Shown here: piece by piece, positions 1 to 11,742 of the stretch
Position numbering within the stretch: the stretch's first letter is position 1
Layout: the number at the start of each line of letters is the position of its first letter
Position numbers and translations under genes: made by a program
The notes under the pieces: generated by a model
What the model was told of the DNA's origin: nothing
The model's input: the letters and a program-made list of their open reading frames with translations, nothing else
The model's database searches: none
Assembly: GCA_947474755.1 (NCBI GenBank)
Contig: CANJJE010000001.1
Location: forward strand, 186,001 to 250,000
Length of the DNA: 64,000 nucleotides
Source of the DNA: Burkholderiales bacterium
GTDB lineage: Bacteria > Pseudomonadota > Gammaproteobacteria > Burkholderiales > Burkholderiaceae_C
Direction of reading: 5' to 3'

Positions 1-1681
<1,681 letters not shown>

Positions 1682-1685
<4 letters not shown>

Positions 1686-4600
1686 GGGTGCGCCTGCGTG
1701 GAGGGAGGGGTGGCGCGGTGCGCCGCACCGGCCGTGGTGTCGGGCGCTGCGGTCGCCGACTCATGGGGTGTGACCTGGGGGTCGTCGCCGAAGAGGCGCT
1801 CCACCTCGGGTTCGTCGGCAGGCGCCGCATCGCGCCGCCGGGCCGCGCCGCTGGCTGTCGCCAGCACCGGCATGGGATCGATCAACTGCCAGGCCGGCAG
1901 GGCCGACAGCATGGAGCTCACCAGCACGCCTCCGCGCACCAGCCAGACCACGTAACCCGCCGACAAGCCGGCGGTGACGACAACGCTGGAAGCCACGACC
2001 GTGCGCTGCCCGTCGGTCGATTCGGCCATCTGCCGCTGCAGTTCGTCGAGCTTGCGCAGCACGTCGTCGCCCTTGAGCAGTTGCGACCACTGTGCGACGG
2101 TGAGGTTGCTGTAATCCGCCGCAGCCTCGAAGCCCAGCACGGCATCGGTGCGGCTCGAAAGTCGCGACTTCGCCACCTCGGCGACCTGGATCGCAAGCGG
2201 CGGCGCCACGCGGATAGCGACCCCGGCTGACGCGAGCGCGGCACGGGAAACCGAGCGCGCTTCGCTGCCCCCGACAACGGCTTCGTCGGTTGAGGTCGCG
2301 GTTTCGGGAGCCTGCGCTGCCGCTGGCGTCGCCTCGGTGGGTGCCGCTGGCGTCGCTGCAGGCGTCGGCTCGGGCTCGGGCTCGGGCTCGGGTGTCGCTG
2401 CCGCGGCGGGTGCGACGGCGGCGGCGAGGTCTGGCATGACGGCCCAGGCGGGTGCAGGCAGCACGACGACGGCAAAGACCACCTGCGCCGAGGCACCCGA
2501 GTCGTCGGTGGCGACCACGCGCACCGCGACCGGGCCGTCGGTGCCACCGAGCGGCGGCGAGACCACGAAGGTCTGCGATGCGGCGTCGAAACGCATCCAC
2601 TGCGGCAGTGCTTTCCCGTTGGCGAGGCTGGCCACCAGGTTCAGCGTGTCGCCGGGATCGGCGTCGGTGAAGGTGTTCGGCGGCAATGCGAACCGCAGCG
2701 TCTCGCCCTGCGTGGTGGTCTGCTCGGCAAGGTCGTGCGCCAGCACCGGCGCGTCGTTGACGTTGGCCACGGCTGCGCTTATCGCGCTGGTCACGCTCTC
2801 GGCGTTGTCGAAGCCGTCGGTGTATCTGGCGGTGACGCTGATCGCCTGGCCGACCTGCGCCTGGGACAGCCGCAGCGAGTCGCCTGTCGCGCCGCTGATC
2901 GCGGCACCGTCGGCAAACCACTGGTAGCTGATCGGGCCGAGTCCGTCGACATCGGCCAGGGTGTTCGCGGCCGTCAGCGTCTGGCCCTGTGCGGGCGTGC
3001 CGTTGAGGGTGACGCTGCCGGTCGCAGCGTCGTTGACGTTGGCGACCACCTCGGTGGATTCGCTGTCCACGCTCTCGGCCGTGCCGAAGCCGTCGATGTA
3101 GCGGGCCGTGACCGTGATTGCCTGGCCGACCTGCGCCTGGGACAGCAGCAGCGTGTTGCCGATGGCGCCGCTGATCGCGACACCGTCGGCGAACCACTGG
3201 TAGGCGATCGTGCCGAGGCCGTCGACATCGGCCAGGGTGTTCGCGGCCGTCAGCGTCTGGCCCTGCGTGGGCGTGCCGCTGAGCGTGACGCTGCCTGTGG
3301 GTGCGTCGTTGACGTTGGCCACCGCCGCGGTGGCGGCGCTGGCCACGCTCTCGGCCGCGCCGAAGCCGTCGATGTGGCTGGCGGTGACGCTGATCGCCTG
3401 GCCGACCTGCGCCTGGGACAGCAGCAGCGTGTTGCCGATGGCGCCGCTGATCGCGACGCCGTCGGCGAACCATTGATAGGCGATCGTGCCGAGGCCGTCG
3501 ACATCGGCCAGGGTGTTCGCGGCCGTCAGCGTCTGGCCCTGCGTGGGGGTGCCGCTGATGGTGACGCTGCCGGTCGAGGCGTCATTGACGTTGGCCACCG
3601 CCGCGGTGGCGGCGCTGGCCACGCTCTCGGCCGTGCCGAGGCCGTCGATGTAGCGGGCGGTGACGCTGATCGCCTGGCCGACCTGCGCCTGAGACAGCAG
3701 CAGCGTGCTGCCGATGGCGCCGCTGATCGCGACGCCGTCGGCCTTCCACTGGTAGCTGATGGCGCCGAGGCCGTCGACATCGGCCAGCGTGTTCGCGGCC
3801 GTCAGCGTCTGGCCCTGCGTGGGGGTGCCGCTGACCGTGACGCTGCCGCTCGGGGCGTTGTTGAAGGCGGTGACGACGGCGGTCGCAGCGCTGGTCACGC
3901 TCTCGGGGGTGCCGAAGCCATCGGTGTAGCTGGCGCGCACCGTGATCGTCTTGCCCACCTGGGGCGAGTCGAGCAGGAGACTGGTGCCGGTGGCGCCTGC
4001 GATGTCCACACCATCGGCCGCCCATTGGTAGCTGATCGGCCCGAGCCCGTCGGCATCGGCCAGGGTGTCGGTGAGGGTGAGCGTCTGCAGCCAGGTGGCC
4101 GTGCCATTGATCGTGAGTGCGCCGGTCGGCAGGTCATTCACGTTCGCCACCGCTGCCGTGGCCGCGCTGGTCACGCTCTCGGCCGTGCCGAAGCCATCGG
4201 TGTAGCGGGCCGTGACCGTGATCGCCTGGCCCACCTGCGCCTGGGTCAGCAGCAGCGTGCTGCCGGTGGCGCCGCTGATCGCGATGCCATCGGCCTTCCA
4301 CTGGTAGCTGATCGGGCCGAGTCCGTCGACATCGGCCAGCGTGTTCGCGGCGGTCAGCGTCTGCCCTTGCGTGGGCGTGCCGCTGAGGGTGACGCTGCCG
4401 GCGGGCGCATCGTTTTGCGGCAGCACCGTGACGACGAAGCTGGTGCTGGTGCTGCCGCCGCTGCCGTCGGACACGGTGAGGGTGATGGTTGCCGTTCCGC
4501 CGTTGGCGGTGCTGTTGGCGTTCGGCGCCGGGGTGAGGCTGACCGTGCGGCTGGCGCCCGAGCCGCCGAACACGATGTTCGCGGTCGGCACCAGCGAGGT

Positions 4601-6619
4601 GTTGCTCGACGTCGCGCCGAGCAGCAGGCTGCCGGGGCTGGTTTCCGCATCGCCGATCGTGAAGCCGACCGGTGCCAGCGTCTGGTCTTCGTTGATCGTC
4701 TGGTTGGCGACCGCGCTGATCGTCGGCGGGAAGCCCAGGGGGTTGTATTCGTAGGCGCCGATGTCCGACCGGCCGCCGAAGGTGGCGACGCCGCGCTGGT
4801 CGGCCGCAGGCGCGCCGACCGGGTTTGCCGCGTCGCGCGCCGCGCTGGTGGAGCCGATGGCCACGGTGCGCGTGAAGCCGCCGTTGCTGGCCAGGGCGCT
4901 TGCGTTGGCGGCCGTGTTGCGCTGGTCGCCGACAGCGAGGAACCCCGACGAGTTGTCGTCGCTGAGGTTGTAGCCGAGGGAAGTCAGGGCCTTGTTCGTG
5001 TTGCCGCCGAGGTTGCTTGCAAACAGCGAGTTCGTGGCGACGATCTTCCTGGCCGCAGTGGTCGCGTTGTCGTACACACCACCGCCACCGCCGAGCGGGC
5101 TGCTGTTGGCGGCGATCGTCACATGGTCGAGCGTCAGCTGCTCTTTGGACCACAGGCCACCGCCTTGAGACGTAGCCGTGTTGCCGGCGATGGTCACGTT
5201 GGTGAGGGTGGTTCCCGTGTGGGCGTTGTAGAGACCGCCGCCCTTGCTGGCCGTGTTGCCCGACAGGGTGACGTTTTGCAGCGTCACGCTGCCGGTGCCG
5301 GCCTTGATGTAAAGACCGCCACCCGACTTGCCGTCGGCCGTGTTGCCCTGGATGGCCACATCGCGGGCGATGAGCGTGGCGTTGGTGTCGTTGTAGATGC
5401 CGGCGCCGTCGACATCGCCCGATGTCGTGTTGCCGTTGTTCTGGATCGTCACGCGGTTCAGCGTCAGCGTGCCGGCATTGAGGATGCCGCTGCCCTTGCT
5501 GCTGCCGCCGTAGCCGACGTTGGACGCGACCACCACGTCGTTCAGCGTCAGGGCCACGCCGCTGCGAATGTTCAGGCCAGCGCCAGCTTCGTCTTTGCCC
5601 CCCTGGATCGTCAATCCCGACATCGTCACCGTGCCGCTGTGCAAGTCGAACATGCGGTCGACTCCGTTGCCCTGGATGACCGTCAGGTTGCTGCCGTTGC
5701 CGACGATATCGAGGCTGCCATCGATCTCGAAGTCGGTGTTGGCGTTGCTGTTGCCCCCGCTGTTGCCGCTGCCTTCTGTCGACGCCATCATGTTGAAAGG
5801 GCCGTTGACACTGAACACGATGCGGTCTGCGCCTGCGTTGCCATTGGCCTGGCTGATGGCCCAGCGCAAGGTGCCTGGCGTGGTGTGGGCGCCGGCGAAA
5901 TCGTCGTTGCGGGTGACCGTGTAGGTCGCCAGAACGCCTTGCCACTGCGCCTGTGCCCAGGCACTGGGGGCCAGCGCCGCGTCGATGCTCCCGCTCTGGT
6001 ATTCGAGCGCCCAGTCGCCACCGCGCGCCGCGGCACCGGTGAGGTCGGTGCTGGCCGCGACGTCGGCGCCGCTCAGCGCCGCCAGGTCCTGCACCAGCTG
6101 CCTGCCGGCGGCGCCCTGCGCCACGTCGCAGCCGTAGAGCAGCAGGTCGGCGTCAGGGGTCAGCGCCTGGCTCCAGCCGGCGATCTCACCGGCGCGCTGC
6201 ATCAGGGTGTGCGCATCCAGCGCCGTGCGGCCGAGCTGCAGATGGCCGTCGCTGCCGTGGCTGAGCACATGCACGGCGCCGATGTCGCTGCGGCCGGCGA
6301 GCGTCCGGGATATCAGGGCCAGGCCGTCGGCGCCGGCGTCGATGGTCACGACCTCGATGCGGCGCCCGGCAGCCTGTTGCCCCAGCAGGTCGGCGGCGAG
6401 CGCGTCGGCGTCGGGCAGGCCGGCGTCGATGAAGGCGATCTCGGTGCGCTGCGTGGTGGCTGGCGTCGCTGTCGATGCAGCCGCGGGCGCCAGCGTGGCT
6501 TCGTTCGCCGCAGCATGCAGCATCGGTGACACGCTTGCGCCCAGCGGCGAGAGGTCTGCCGAATGGAGGATGCGCGCCTCCAGGGTCTCGGTCAGCAGGC
6601 GCCAGGAGGTAGCGGTCAC
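1682..6619 (-). CDS. giant DUF4347/beta-helix/Ig-repeat surface protein with LEPR-XLL-like N terminus
   Basis: Predicted 1645-residue cell-surface protein. Order: an N-terminal LEPR-XLL-like motif (LEARILHSAD, about residues 12-21); DUF4347 (about 60-215, with HVLSHGSDG and LLLYGCDV); a right-handed beta-helix with glycine-rich, Asn-rich rungs (about 231-625); a cadherin/Ig-like domain (626-736); six tandem 92-residue Ig-like units (737-1288); a He_PIG-like domain (to about 1385); a Pro/Ala/Glu linker; a hydrophobic membrane segment (about 1543-1576) and a polar tail. There is no Sec signal peptide. The GTG at 6619 was chosen because the conserved N-terminal motif starts right after it and it clears the stop of the upstream adaptor gene; no good ribosome site is visible. 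Likely the cargo of the upstream export genes. Confidence 0.85.
2754..4409. repeat. six tandem 276-bp repeats
   Basis: Six direct in-frame repeats of 276 bp (92 codons) inside the giant surface-protein gene, boundaries near 4409, 4133, 3857, 3581, 3305 and 3029. Each unit encodes an Ig-like domain with the landmarks TLADVDGLG, YQWxADG, QVGQAI and DGFGTAESV. Several units are nearly identical at DNA level, whereas the second in translation order (3858-4133) is clearly diverged. This suggests recent unequal recombination or gene conversion among the rest. Confidence 0.9.
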
Positions 6620-6662
6620 GACAGCTCGGCCGGTGAAGGGAAGAGGGGAGAGGCGGTCGGCG

Positions 6663-7595
6663 TCAGGGCGATGGCGGCCTGGCCAGGCCCGCGCCCGCCA
6701 CCATGCCCGTGCCCGTGCTGGCACGGGCGCTGGCGCTGGCGGCCATGGGCAGGTCGGCCTTGCAGCGCAGCCCGGCCGGCAGCAGCAGCTGCGGGTTGGG
6801 CAGGCTCAGGCGGACACGGAAGCTGTTGCTCGCGGCATCGAGGACCCTGTCGACATGGCTCACGGTGGCGGTCACGGGTGCCGCGCCGGGCAGCTCGGGG
6901 CGGATCGACACCTGGTCGCCGAGCGCCAGCGTGCCGTACATCGCCGTGGGCACCATCAGCTCGACGCGCAGCAGGTTGATCACCGCCACGCGCATCAGCG
7001 GGCGTTCCTCGACACGCTCGCCCTCGTTGACGTAGCGCTCGACGACCACGCCGCTGAACGGGCTGCGCACCGTGCGCAGCGCGAGCTGGGCCGCCGCCAC
7101 GCGGTATTCCTCCGCCGAGATGCTCTGCTGGGCGCGCACCTGGCGCAGCTTCTGGCGCGCCACTTCGGCGTCGCCGCGCGCCTGATCGGTGGCCTGGGCC
7201 GAGACGAAGCCCTGAGCCACCAGCGACTCGGCGCGCTTGACTTTCTGCTCGGCCAGCTCGAGGTTGGCCATGGCAGCCAGGACGTCGGCGTCCACACGGG
7301 CGCGCGTTTGCGCTGCACCGGCGTTGGCGCGTTCGACATCGGCGCGCAGCCTCAGCAAGGGCTGCCCGGCGCTGACGATGGCGCCGCGTTCGACCTCGAT
7401 GCGATCGACCACGCCGACCACCTGCGAGCCGACCTCGGCCACCTGGTCGGGCTCGATCAGGCAGCCCATGGTGCGGGCCGTCGACGGGTTGACCGTGACG
7501 ACCGGTGGCGCCGCGAGAGCTGGCGACAAGGCCAGCGCGGCGAGCAATGCGTGCGTCAGGTGCGCCGCCCGGCGTAGGCCAGCCGCCGCTCCCAC
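6663..7595 (-). CDS. HlyD/RND-type periplasmic adaptor protein
   Basis: Predicted exported periplasmic adaptor of about 310 residues, the family that bridges inner-membrane exporters to the envelope. An N-terminal hydrophobic segment ending ALA precedes the mature part. Two lipoyl-type half motifs (VVGVVDRIEVERGAIVSAGQ early, TVRSPFSGVVVERYVNEGE later) flank an alpha-helical hairpin of about 90 residues, and a beta-barrel region follows (LMVPTAMYG). The GTG at 7595, which places two arginines before the hydrophobic core, is the best start I see; it overlaps the end of the SecA-like gene by 40 nt. CTG or TTG codons nearer the core are alternatives. It sits between the SecA-like gene and its presumed cargo. 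Confidence 0.75.
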   Translation of the reverse strand: MGAAAGLRRAAHLTHALLAALALSPALAAPPVVTVNPSTARTMGCLIEPDQVAEVGSQVVGVVDRIEVERGAIVSAGQPLLRLRADVERANAGAAQTRARVDADVLAAMANLELAEQKVKRAESLVAQGFVSAQATDQARGDAEVARQKLRQVRAQQSISAEEYRVAAAQLALRTVRSPFSGVVVERYVNEGERVEERPLMRVAVINLLRVELMVPTAMYGTLALGDQVSIRPELPGAAPVTATVSHVDRVLDAASNSFRVRLSLPNPQLLLPAGLRCKADLPMAASASARASTGTGMVAGAGLARPPSP

Positions 7596-9529
7596 GCGAG
7601 GTCCAGTTCGAGCAGCTGCCGACGCAGCGCCGTGCGGCGTCGTTCGTCCTGCCACTGACGCCAGCGGCGCAGGGCCCGGGCGCCAAGCAGCCGGTTGCAG
7701 AGGGTGTCGAAGGTTTTCCATGATGAATCGTTATCGGTGGAAAGTACTGAAGGTTGAATGGAAGGGCCGTGCACGCACCACACCTCCGCACTGCCGGGGT
7801 CGCCGTGGCGTCCGGCGCGTCCGGCGAGCTGCCGGTCGTGGCGGCGCGACGCCTGCTGCTGGCACGACAGCACATGCAGGCCGCCGGCCGCGCGGGCGCG
7901 CGCATCGAGTTCGATGTCGGTGCCGCGGCCCGCCATGCGGGTGGCCACCGTGACCTGCCCGGCGCGGCCGGCGGCGGCGACGATGGCGGCCTCGTCGGCG
8001 TCGTTCAGGGCGTTGAGCACGGCGTGCCCGACGCCGCGCGCGTCGAGCAGTCTCGACAGGGCCAGCGTGTCGCCGACGCTGTCGCTGCCCACCAGCACCG
8101 GCCGGCCGGTGGCACTGAGCTCTGCCGCGCGCGCCGCCACGGCCTCGAAGAGCGATGTCGCCTCTGCGAAGCGCCGCGACGGCAGCGTGCGGCGCCGGCA
8201 CGGCTGATGCCGCGGCACGCGCACCACGGCGCAGCCGTAGACGGTGCGCAGCTCGGCCCGCGCCTCCCACAGCGTGCCGCTGATGCCGCACAGGCGCCAA
8301 TAGCGCTGGAAGAAGCGCTGGAAGGTGGTCTGCGCGATGGTTTCGGTCTCGGCCGGTGCGCGCAGGCCTTCCTTCAGTGCCACCACGGTGTGCAGGCCAC
8401 GCGACCAGACCCGCCCCGCCGCCACGCGGCCTGTGACTTCGTCGAGCAGCTCGATGGCACCGTCCTTGACGAGGTAGTGCACGTCGCGGCGGTAGAGGTG
8501 CAGTGCGGCCAGTGCCAGCAGCACGGCCTCGCGCCGGTAGCGCGGCCGCAGCCAGGGCCCGCCCAGGCCGGCGGCCCGCGCGGCGAGCTGCTCCTCTCCC
8601 TGCGCGCTGAGTTGCGCGGTGCGGTCGGCGTGCTGCAGCGTGAAGTGCTGACCCGGCACCAGCGCCCGCGCCAGCGACAGCGCCTGCCACAGGAAGGCGC
8701 GACGGGCCGCGTGCGGCGCCGCGCGCGACAGGATCAGCCGCACCTCGGCTTCGTCGAGCAGGATGCTGTCGGCCTCGTCGAGCAGCGCCCAGCACAGGCC
8801 GCGCATCAGGGGCGCCGGCGCGGCGCGCCCGGCCAGCGCGTGTGCGGCCTGCTCGACGTCGCTGCGGCCGGCGAGCTGCTGGTGGTCGCGCAGGAAGTCG
8901 AAGGCCAGGTCCTTGGCGGTGGCGTAGACGACGTCACCCGCGTAGATGGCGCGACGCTCGGTGTCGGCCTGGCCGGGCTGCAGGGCGCCAGCCTGCAGGC
9001 CCAGCGCGGCGAAGAAGGGCACGAGACGGGCGGCATCGCGGCCGGCCAGGTAAGGGTTGGCGGTGACCACGTGCACCGGCACGCCGGCCAGTGCCGCCAC
9101 GGCCGCAGCGAGCGCAATGGCCAGGGTCTTGCCCTCGCCGGTGGCCATTTCGGCCATGTGGTTGGACAGCAGCGCGGCGGCAGCGATGTGCTGCGAGGGC
9201 CGTGCGGTCCAGCCCAGGGTTTCGGCGGCGATGGCCGCGGCGGCGCCCAGCGCCTGCGCCATGACGGGCGGCTGCAGGCCGTCGCGCCGCAGAGCGCGGC
9301 GCAGCGTGGCCAGCGCCGTCGTGCGCTGCGCCGGCGGCCACTGCGCGAAGGACTCGGCGTGGGCCGCGGCGCGGCGCGCCAGCGCACGGCACTGCGCCGC
9401 CGCGCTGCCCCGGTACGGCCGGCGCTTCGGCGGGGCCCGGTCGTCCTCGGCCCGCATCGGGCATCGGCCCCACAAGGGACCGGGCACCGGCAGCACCCGC
9501 GACAGTTCCAGCATGACGGCGCCGTTCAT
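7556..9529 (-). CDS. SecA-like ATPase, short variant
   Basis: 657-residue protein that follows SecA motor architecture: Walker A MATGEGKT (128-135), Walker B DEADSILLDEA (251-261), KDG...DEVTGR and GLH...KEG segments (about 355-388), GISGTL (415-420), RMAGRGTDI (531-539) and RQLAGRAGRHGDPG (566-579). Canonical SecA is about 900 residues and ends in a cysteine-rich zinc-binding tail; here the scaffold/wing region is short and the C-terminal cysteine cluster is absent. It is therefore probably an accessory translocation ATPase and not the housekeeping SecA. The start lies 8 nt after the M50-like gene. Its substrate, by context, is the downstream giant protein (inference). Confidence 0.85.
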   Translation of the reverse strand: MNGAVMLELSRVLPVPGPLWGRCPMRAEDDRAPPKRRPYRGSAAAQCRALARRAAAHAESFAQWPPAQRTTALATLRRALRRDGLQPPVMAQALGAAAAIAAETLGWTARPSQHIAAAALLSNHMAEMATGEGKTLAIALAAAVAALAGVPVHVVTANPYLAGRDAARLVPFFAALGLQAGALQPGQADTERRAIYAGDVVYATAKDLAFDFLRDHQQLAGRSDVEQAAHALAGRAAPAPLMRGLCWALLDEADSILLDEAEVRLILSRAAPHAARRAFLWQALSLARALVPGQHFTLQHADRTAQLSAQGEEQLAARAAGLGGPWLRPRYRREAVLLALAALHLYRRDVHYLVKDGAIELLDEVTGRVAAGRVWSRGLHTVVALKEGLRAPAETETIAQTTFQRFFQRYWRLCGISGTLWEARAELRTVYGCAVVRVPRHQPCRRRTLPSRRFAEATSLFEAVAARAAELSATGRPVLVGSDSVGDTLALSRLLDARGVGHAVLNALNDADEAAIVAAAGRAGQVTVATRMAGRGTDIELDARARAAGGLHVLSCQQQASRRHDRQLAGRAGRHGDPGSAEVWCVHGPSIQPSVLSTDNDSSWKTFDTLCNRLLGARALRRWRQWQDERRRTALRRQLLELDLAWERRLAYAGRRT

Positions 9530-9537
9530 GAGAGGCC

Positions 9538-11730
9538 TCAGAACTGCGCGTTGAAACGCTGCTGCACCTGGCGCTGCACTGCGCGCAGGAGCTGCATGGC
9601 CAGCGGCGAGTAGCCGGCGTCGAAGCGCACCCAGGCACGTTCGCCGAGACGTTCGCCCGGCCCTTGCGCCACGGGCTCGCGCTGCCGCCCGTCGGCGCCT
9701 TCGCCGAAGGGGGGTGCACCGGGCCGCGCGGACAGGCGCAGGTCCAGCAGCACCACCGGCTGCAGCGGCTTCAGGTCGTCGCCGGGGTCGGTCTGGATGT
9801 CGCCACCGTGACGCGCGCTCAACGCCGCGCTGGGCAGTTGCCGCGCCGCGCCGCCCCCCTCGCGCAGCAGCGTGGCGTGCAGTTCGGTACCCGGCGCGCT
9901 GGCCAGGCGCACGCTGGCGTCGGGCCGTGCGCGCTGCAGTTCGCTGGCGTCGGCCTCGGGCAGCGCCACGCGCACGGAGTCTTCGCCGGCACCCACCACC
10001 TGGCCGAGCAGCCGTCCGCGGTGCACGAACTGCCCCGTCAGGTCGGCGGCCTGGGGCAGGGCGACGCGGCCCGCGCTGCCGGCGCGCACGGTCAGCGCGG
10101 CCTGGCGTTCCTGCAGCCGCTGCAAGGTGGCCTGGGCGGCGGCGAGTTCGGCGCGCGAGTTGCCGGCAGTGCTGCTGTCATCGCGCCAGGCCTGGAAGAG
10201 CCCGGTCTCCAGCGCGTCCACACGGGCTTGCTGGCGCGCCAGGTCGGCGGCCAGGCCGGGGTTGTCCAGCCGCAGCACCAGGGCGCCGGCTTCGACGGAC
10301 TGGCCGTGACCGGCCACGATCTCGGCCACGAAGCCGTCTTCCTCGGCGCGCAGTTGCGCCTCGTCGGCCGGCCACACCACGCCGGGCACCAGCAGCCGCT
10401 GCGGCAGCGGCAACGCCAGCGCGAGCACCACCGCCGCGCTGGCGCCGAGCACCAGGGCACGCCAGCGCTGCTGCGCGCCGGCGCGCGCCAGCGCGGCGCG
10501 CCGCAGGCCGCCCACCAGCCGTGCTGCGGGCTGCAGCAGCAGTTGCCACCCCAGCAAGGCCCCGCCGACGATGCCGAAGGCCAGCGACAGGTGGCCCAGC
10601 CAGAACACGGCCGTGGCGCCGATGCCCAGCGTGAAAAGCCACGACAGCGGTGCGTAGGCCGCGAGCCAGGGCGTCTCGCCGTTCGCCACCGCCATGGGCT
10701 CGACGTCAGGCAGGCGCAGCAGGCGGCGCTGCAGCAGATCGGTCCACCACTGGCGGCTGCGCGCACCGAGGTTGGGCAGGTCGAGCAGATCGGTGGCGAT
10801 GTAGTAGCCGTCGAGCCGCTGCAGCGGGTTGGCGTTGAACAGCAGGGTCGAGACACCGGCGACCACCAGCGTGACATAGGCGGCATCGCGCGCCAGGCCG
10901 TCATCGAGCCACAGCCACAGCGGCAGGGCCGCAGCGGCCAGCGCCAGCTCGGCCATCATGCCGGCGGCACCGACGATCACGCGCTGCCGACGCCGCACGA
11001 ACCCCGACGCGGCCGAGGCGTCGACGTAGGGCACGGGCAGCCCGAGCATCAGCGTCACGCCAGCCTCGTTCACGGTGCCGCCCCAGCGCTGAACGGCCAG
11101 GCCATGGGCCAGCTCGTGCAGCAGCTTGATGGGCACGTACAGCAGCGCCGCCAGCAGGGCGTAGCGCGGCGTCTCCAGCCAGCGACCGCCATGCGCCCAC
11201 AAGGCCGGGGCATGCTGCAGCAGCAGGCCGAGCAGGCTGCACAGGGCGAGCGCCCACACCAGCGCGCCCGCGGGCGAGAACAGCGCCTGCGCCAGGCCTT
11301 GCCGACGGCGCAGCCAGGCGCCGGGGTCGAGCAGCGGTATGCGCCAGGCCAGCAGGCTGCGGCTGCGCCGCGGCGCATCCAGATGTTCGCGCTGACGCAG
11401 CAGCCCTTCGATGTCGGCCGCGCGGTCGGACTGCAGCAGCGCGGCCTCGTGCAGCTGCGTCAGCATGTCGACGACTTCATCCTGCGTTGCCGGCTCGCCG
11501 GGCCGGGCGAGCAGGTCGTCCCACAGCTGCTGCACGCTGCAGCGTCCGTCCAGCCGGCCGGCCAGCGCCCACGCCGGGGCATTCAGGCGCACGCTGCGGC
11601 CGCCCTGCTCGGGCATCAGCACCCACCAGCACTCGCCGCGCACGCGTTGCCGTCGCACGCGCAGTTGCGGTGCCAGTTGCGGACGCAGGGCGGCGACGCG
11701 ATGCCAGCGCGGGCTGTACAGGCTGCTCAT
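9538..11730 (-). CDS. PqqD-like / M50 peptidase-like / HlyD-like membrane fusion protein
   Basis: 730 residues. An N-terminal PqqD-like winged-helix region (about 30-105, with RLNAPAWAL) is followed by hydrophobic segments and a site-2-protease-like core: HELAH at 205-209 and NPLQRLDGYY at 301-310, matching the metal-binding HExxH and the second M50 motif. Further membrane segments lead to about residue 445, then a lipoyl/HlyD part (GFVAEIVAGHGQSVEAG, from about 465), a helical region and a beta-rich tail. Membrane proteases of this kind fused to an adaptor domain recur in uncharacterised export loci. Both HExxH and LDG are intact, so proteolysis is possible but not shown. It lies 12 nt after the GAF-HlyD gene and 8 nt before the SecA-like gene. 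Confidence 0.85.
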   Translation of the reverse strand: MSSLYSPRWHRVAALRPQLAPQLRVRRQRVRGECWWVLMPEQGGRSVRLNAPAWALAGRLDGRCSVQQLWDDLLARPGEPATQDEVVDMLTQLHEAALLQSDRAADIEGLLRQREHLDAPRRSRSLLAWRIPLLDPGAWLRRRQGLAQALFSPAGALVWALALCSLLGLLLQHAPALWAHGGRWLETPRYALLAALLYVPIKLLHELAHGLAVQRWGGTVNEAGVTLMLGLPVPYVDASAASGFVRRRQRVIVGAAGMMAELALAAAALPLWLWLDDGLARDAAYVTLVVAGVSTLLFNANPLQRLDGYYIATDLLDLPNLGARSRQWWTDLLQRRLLRLPDVEPMAVANGETPWLAAYAPLSWLFTLGIGATAVFWLGHLSLAFGIVGGALLGWQLLLQPAARLVGGLRRAALARAGAQQRWRALVLGASAAVVLALALPLPQRLLVPGVVWPADEAQLRAEEDGFVAEIVAGHGQSVEAGALVLRLDNPGLAADLARQQARVDALETGLFQAWRDDSSTAGNSRAELAAAQATLQRLQERQAALTVRAGSAGRVALPQAADLTGQFVHRGRLLGQVVGAGEDSVRVALPEADASELQRARPDASVRLASAPGTELHATLLREGGGAARQLPSAALSARHGGDIQTDPGDDLKPLQPVVLLDLRLSARPGAPPFGEGADGRQREPVAQGPGERLGERAWVRFDAGYSPLAMQLLRAVQRQVQQRFNAQF

Positions 11731-11742
11731 GGTGGAAGCCGC

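Noticed and set aside
2754-4409. Regular repeats considered as a CRISPR-like array
   Set aside because: Period of 276 bp, in frame, encoding Ig-like domains; no short repeats with unique spacers.
2735-6529. Very long open frame (over 1200 codons) on the plus strand opposite the giant surface-protein gene
   Set aside because: It is the antisense of repeated GC-rich coding DNA; the composition is Arg/Ala/Gly/Asp-heavy with no recognisable domain, while the minus strand carries clear domains.
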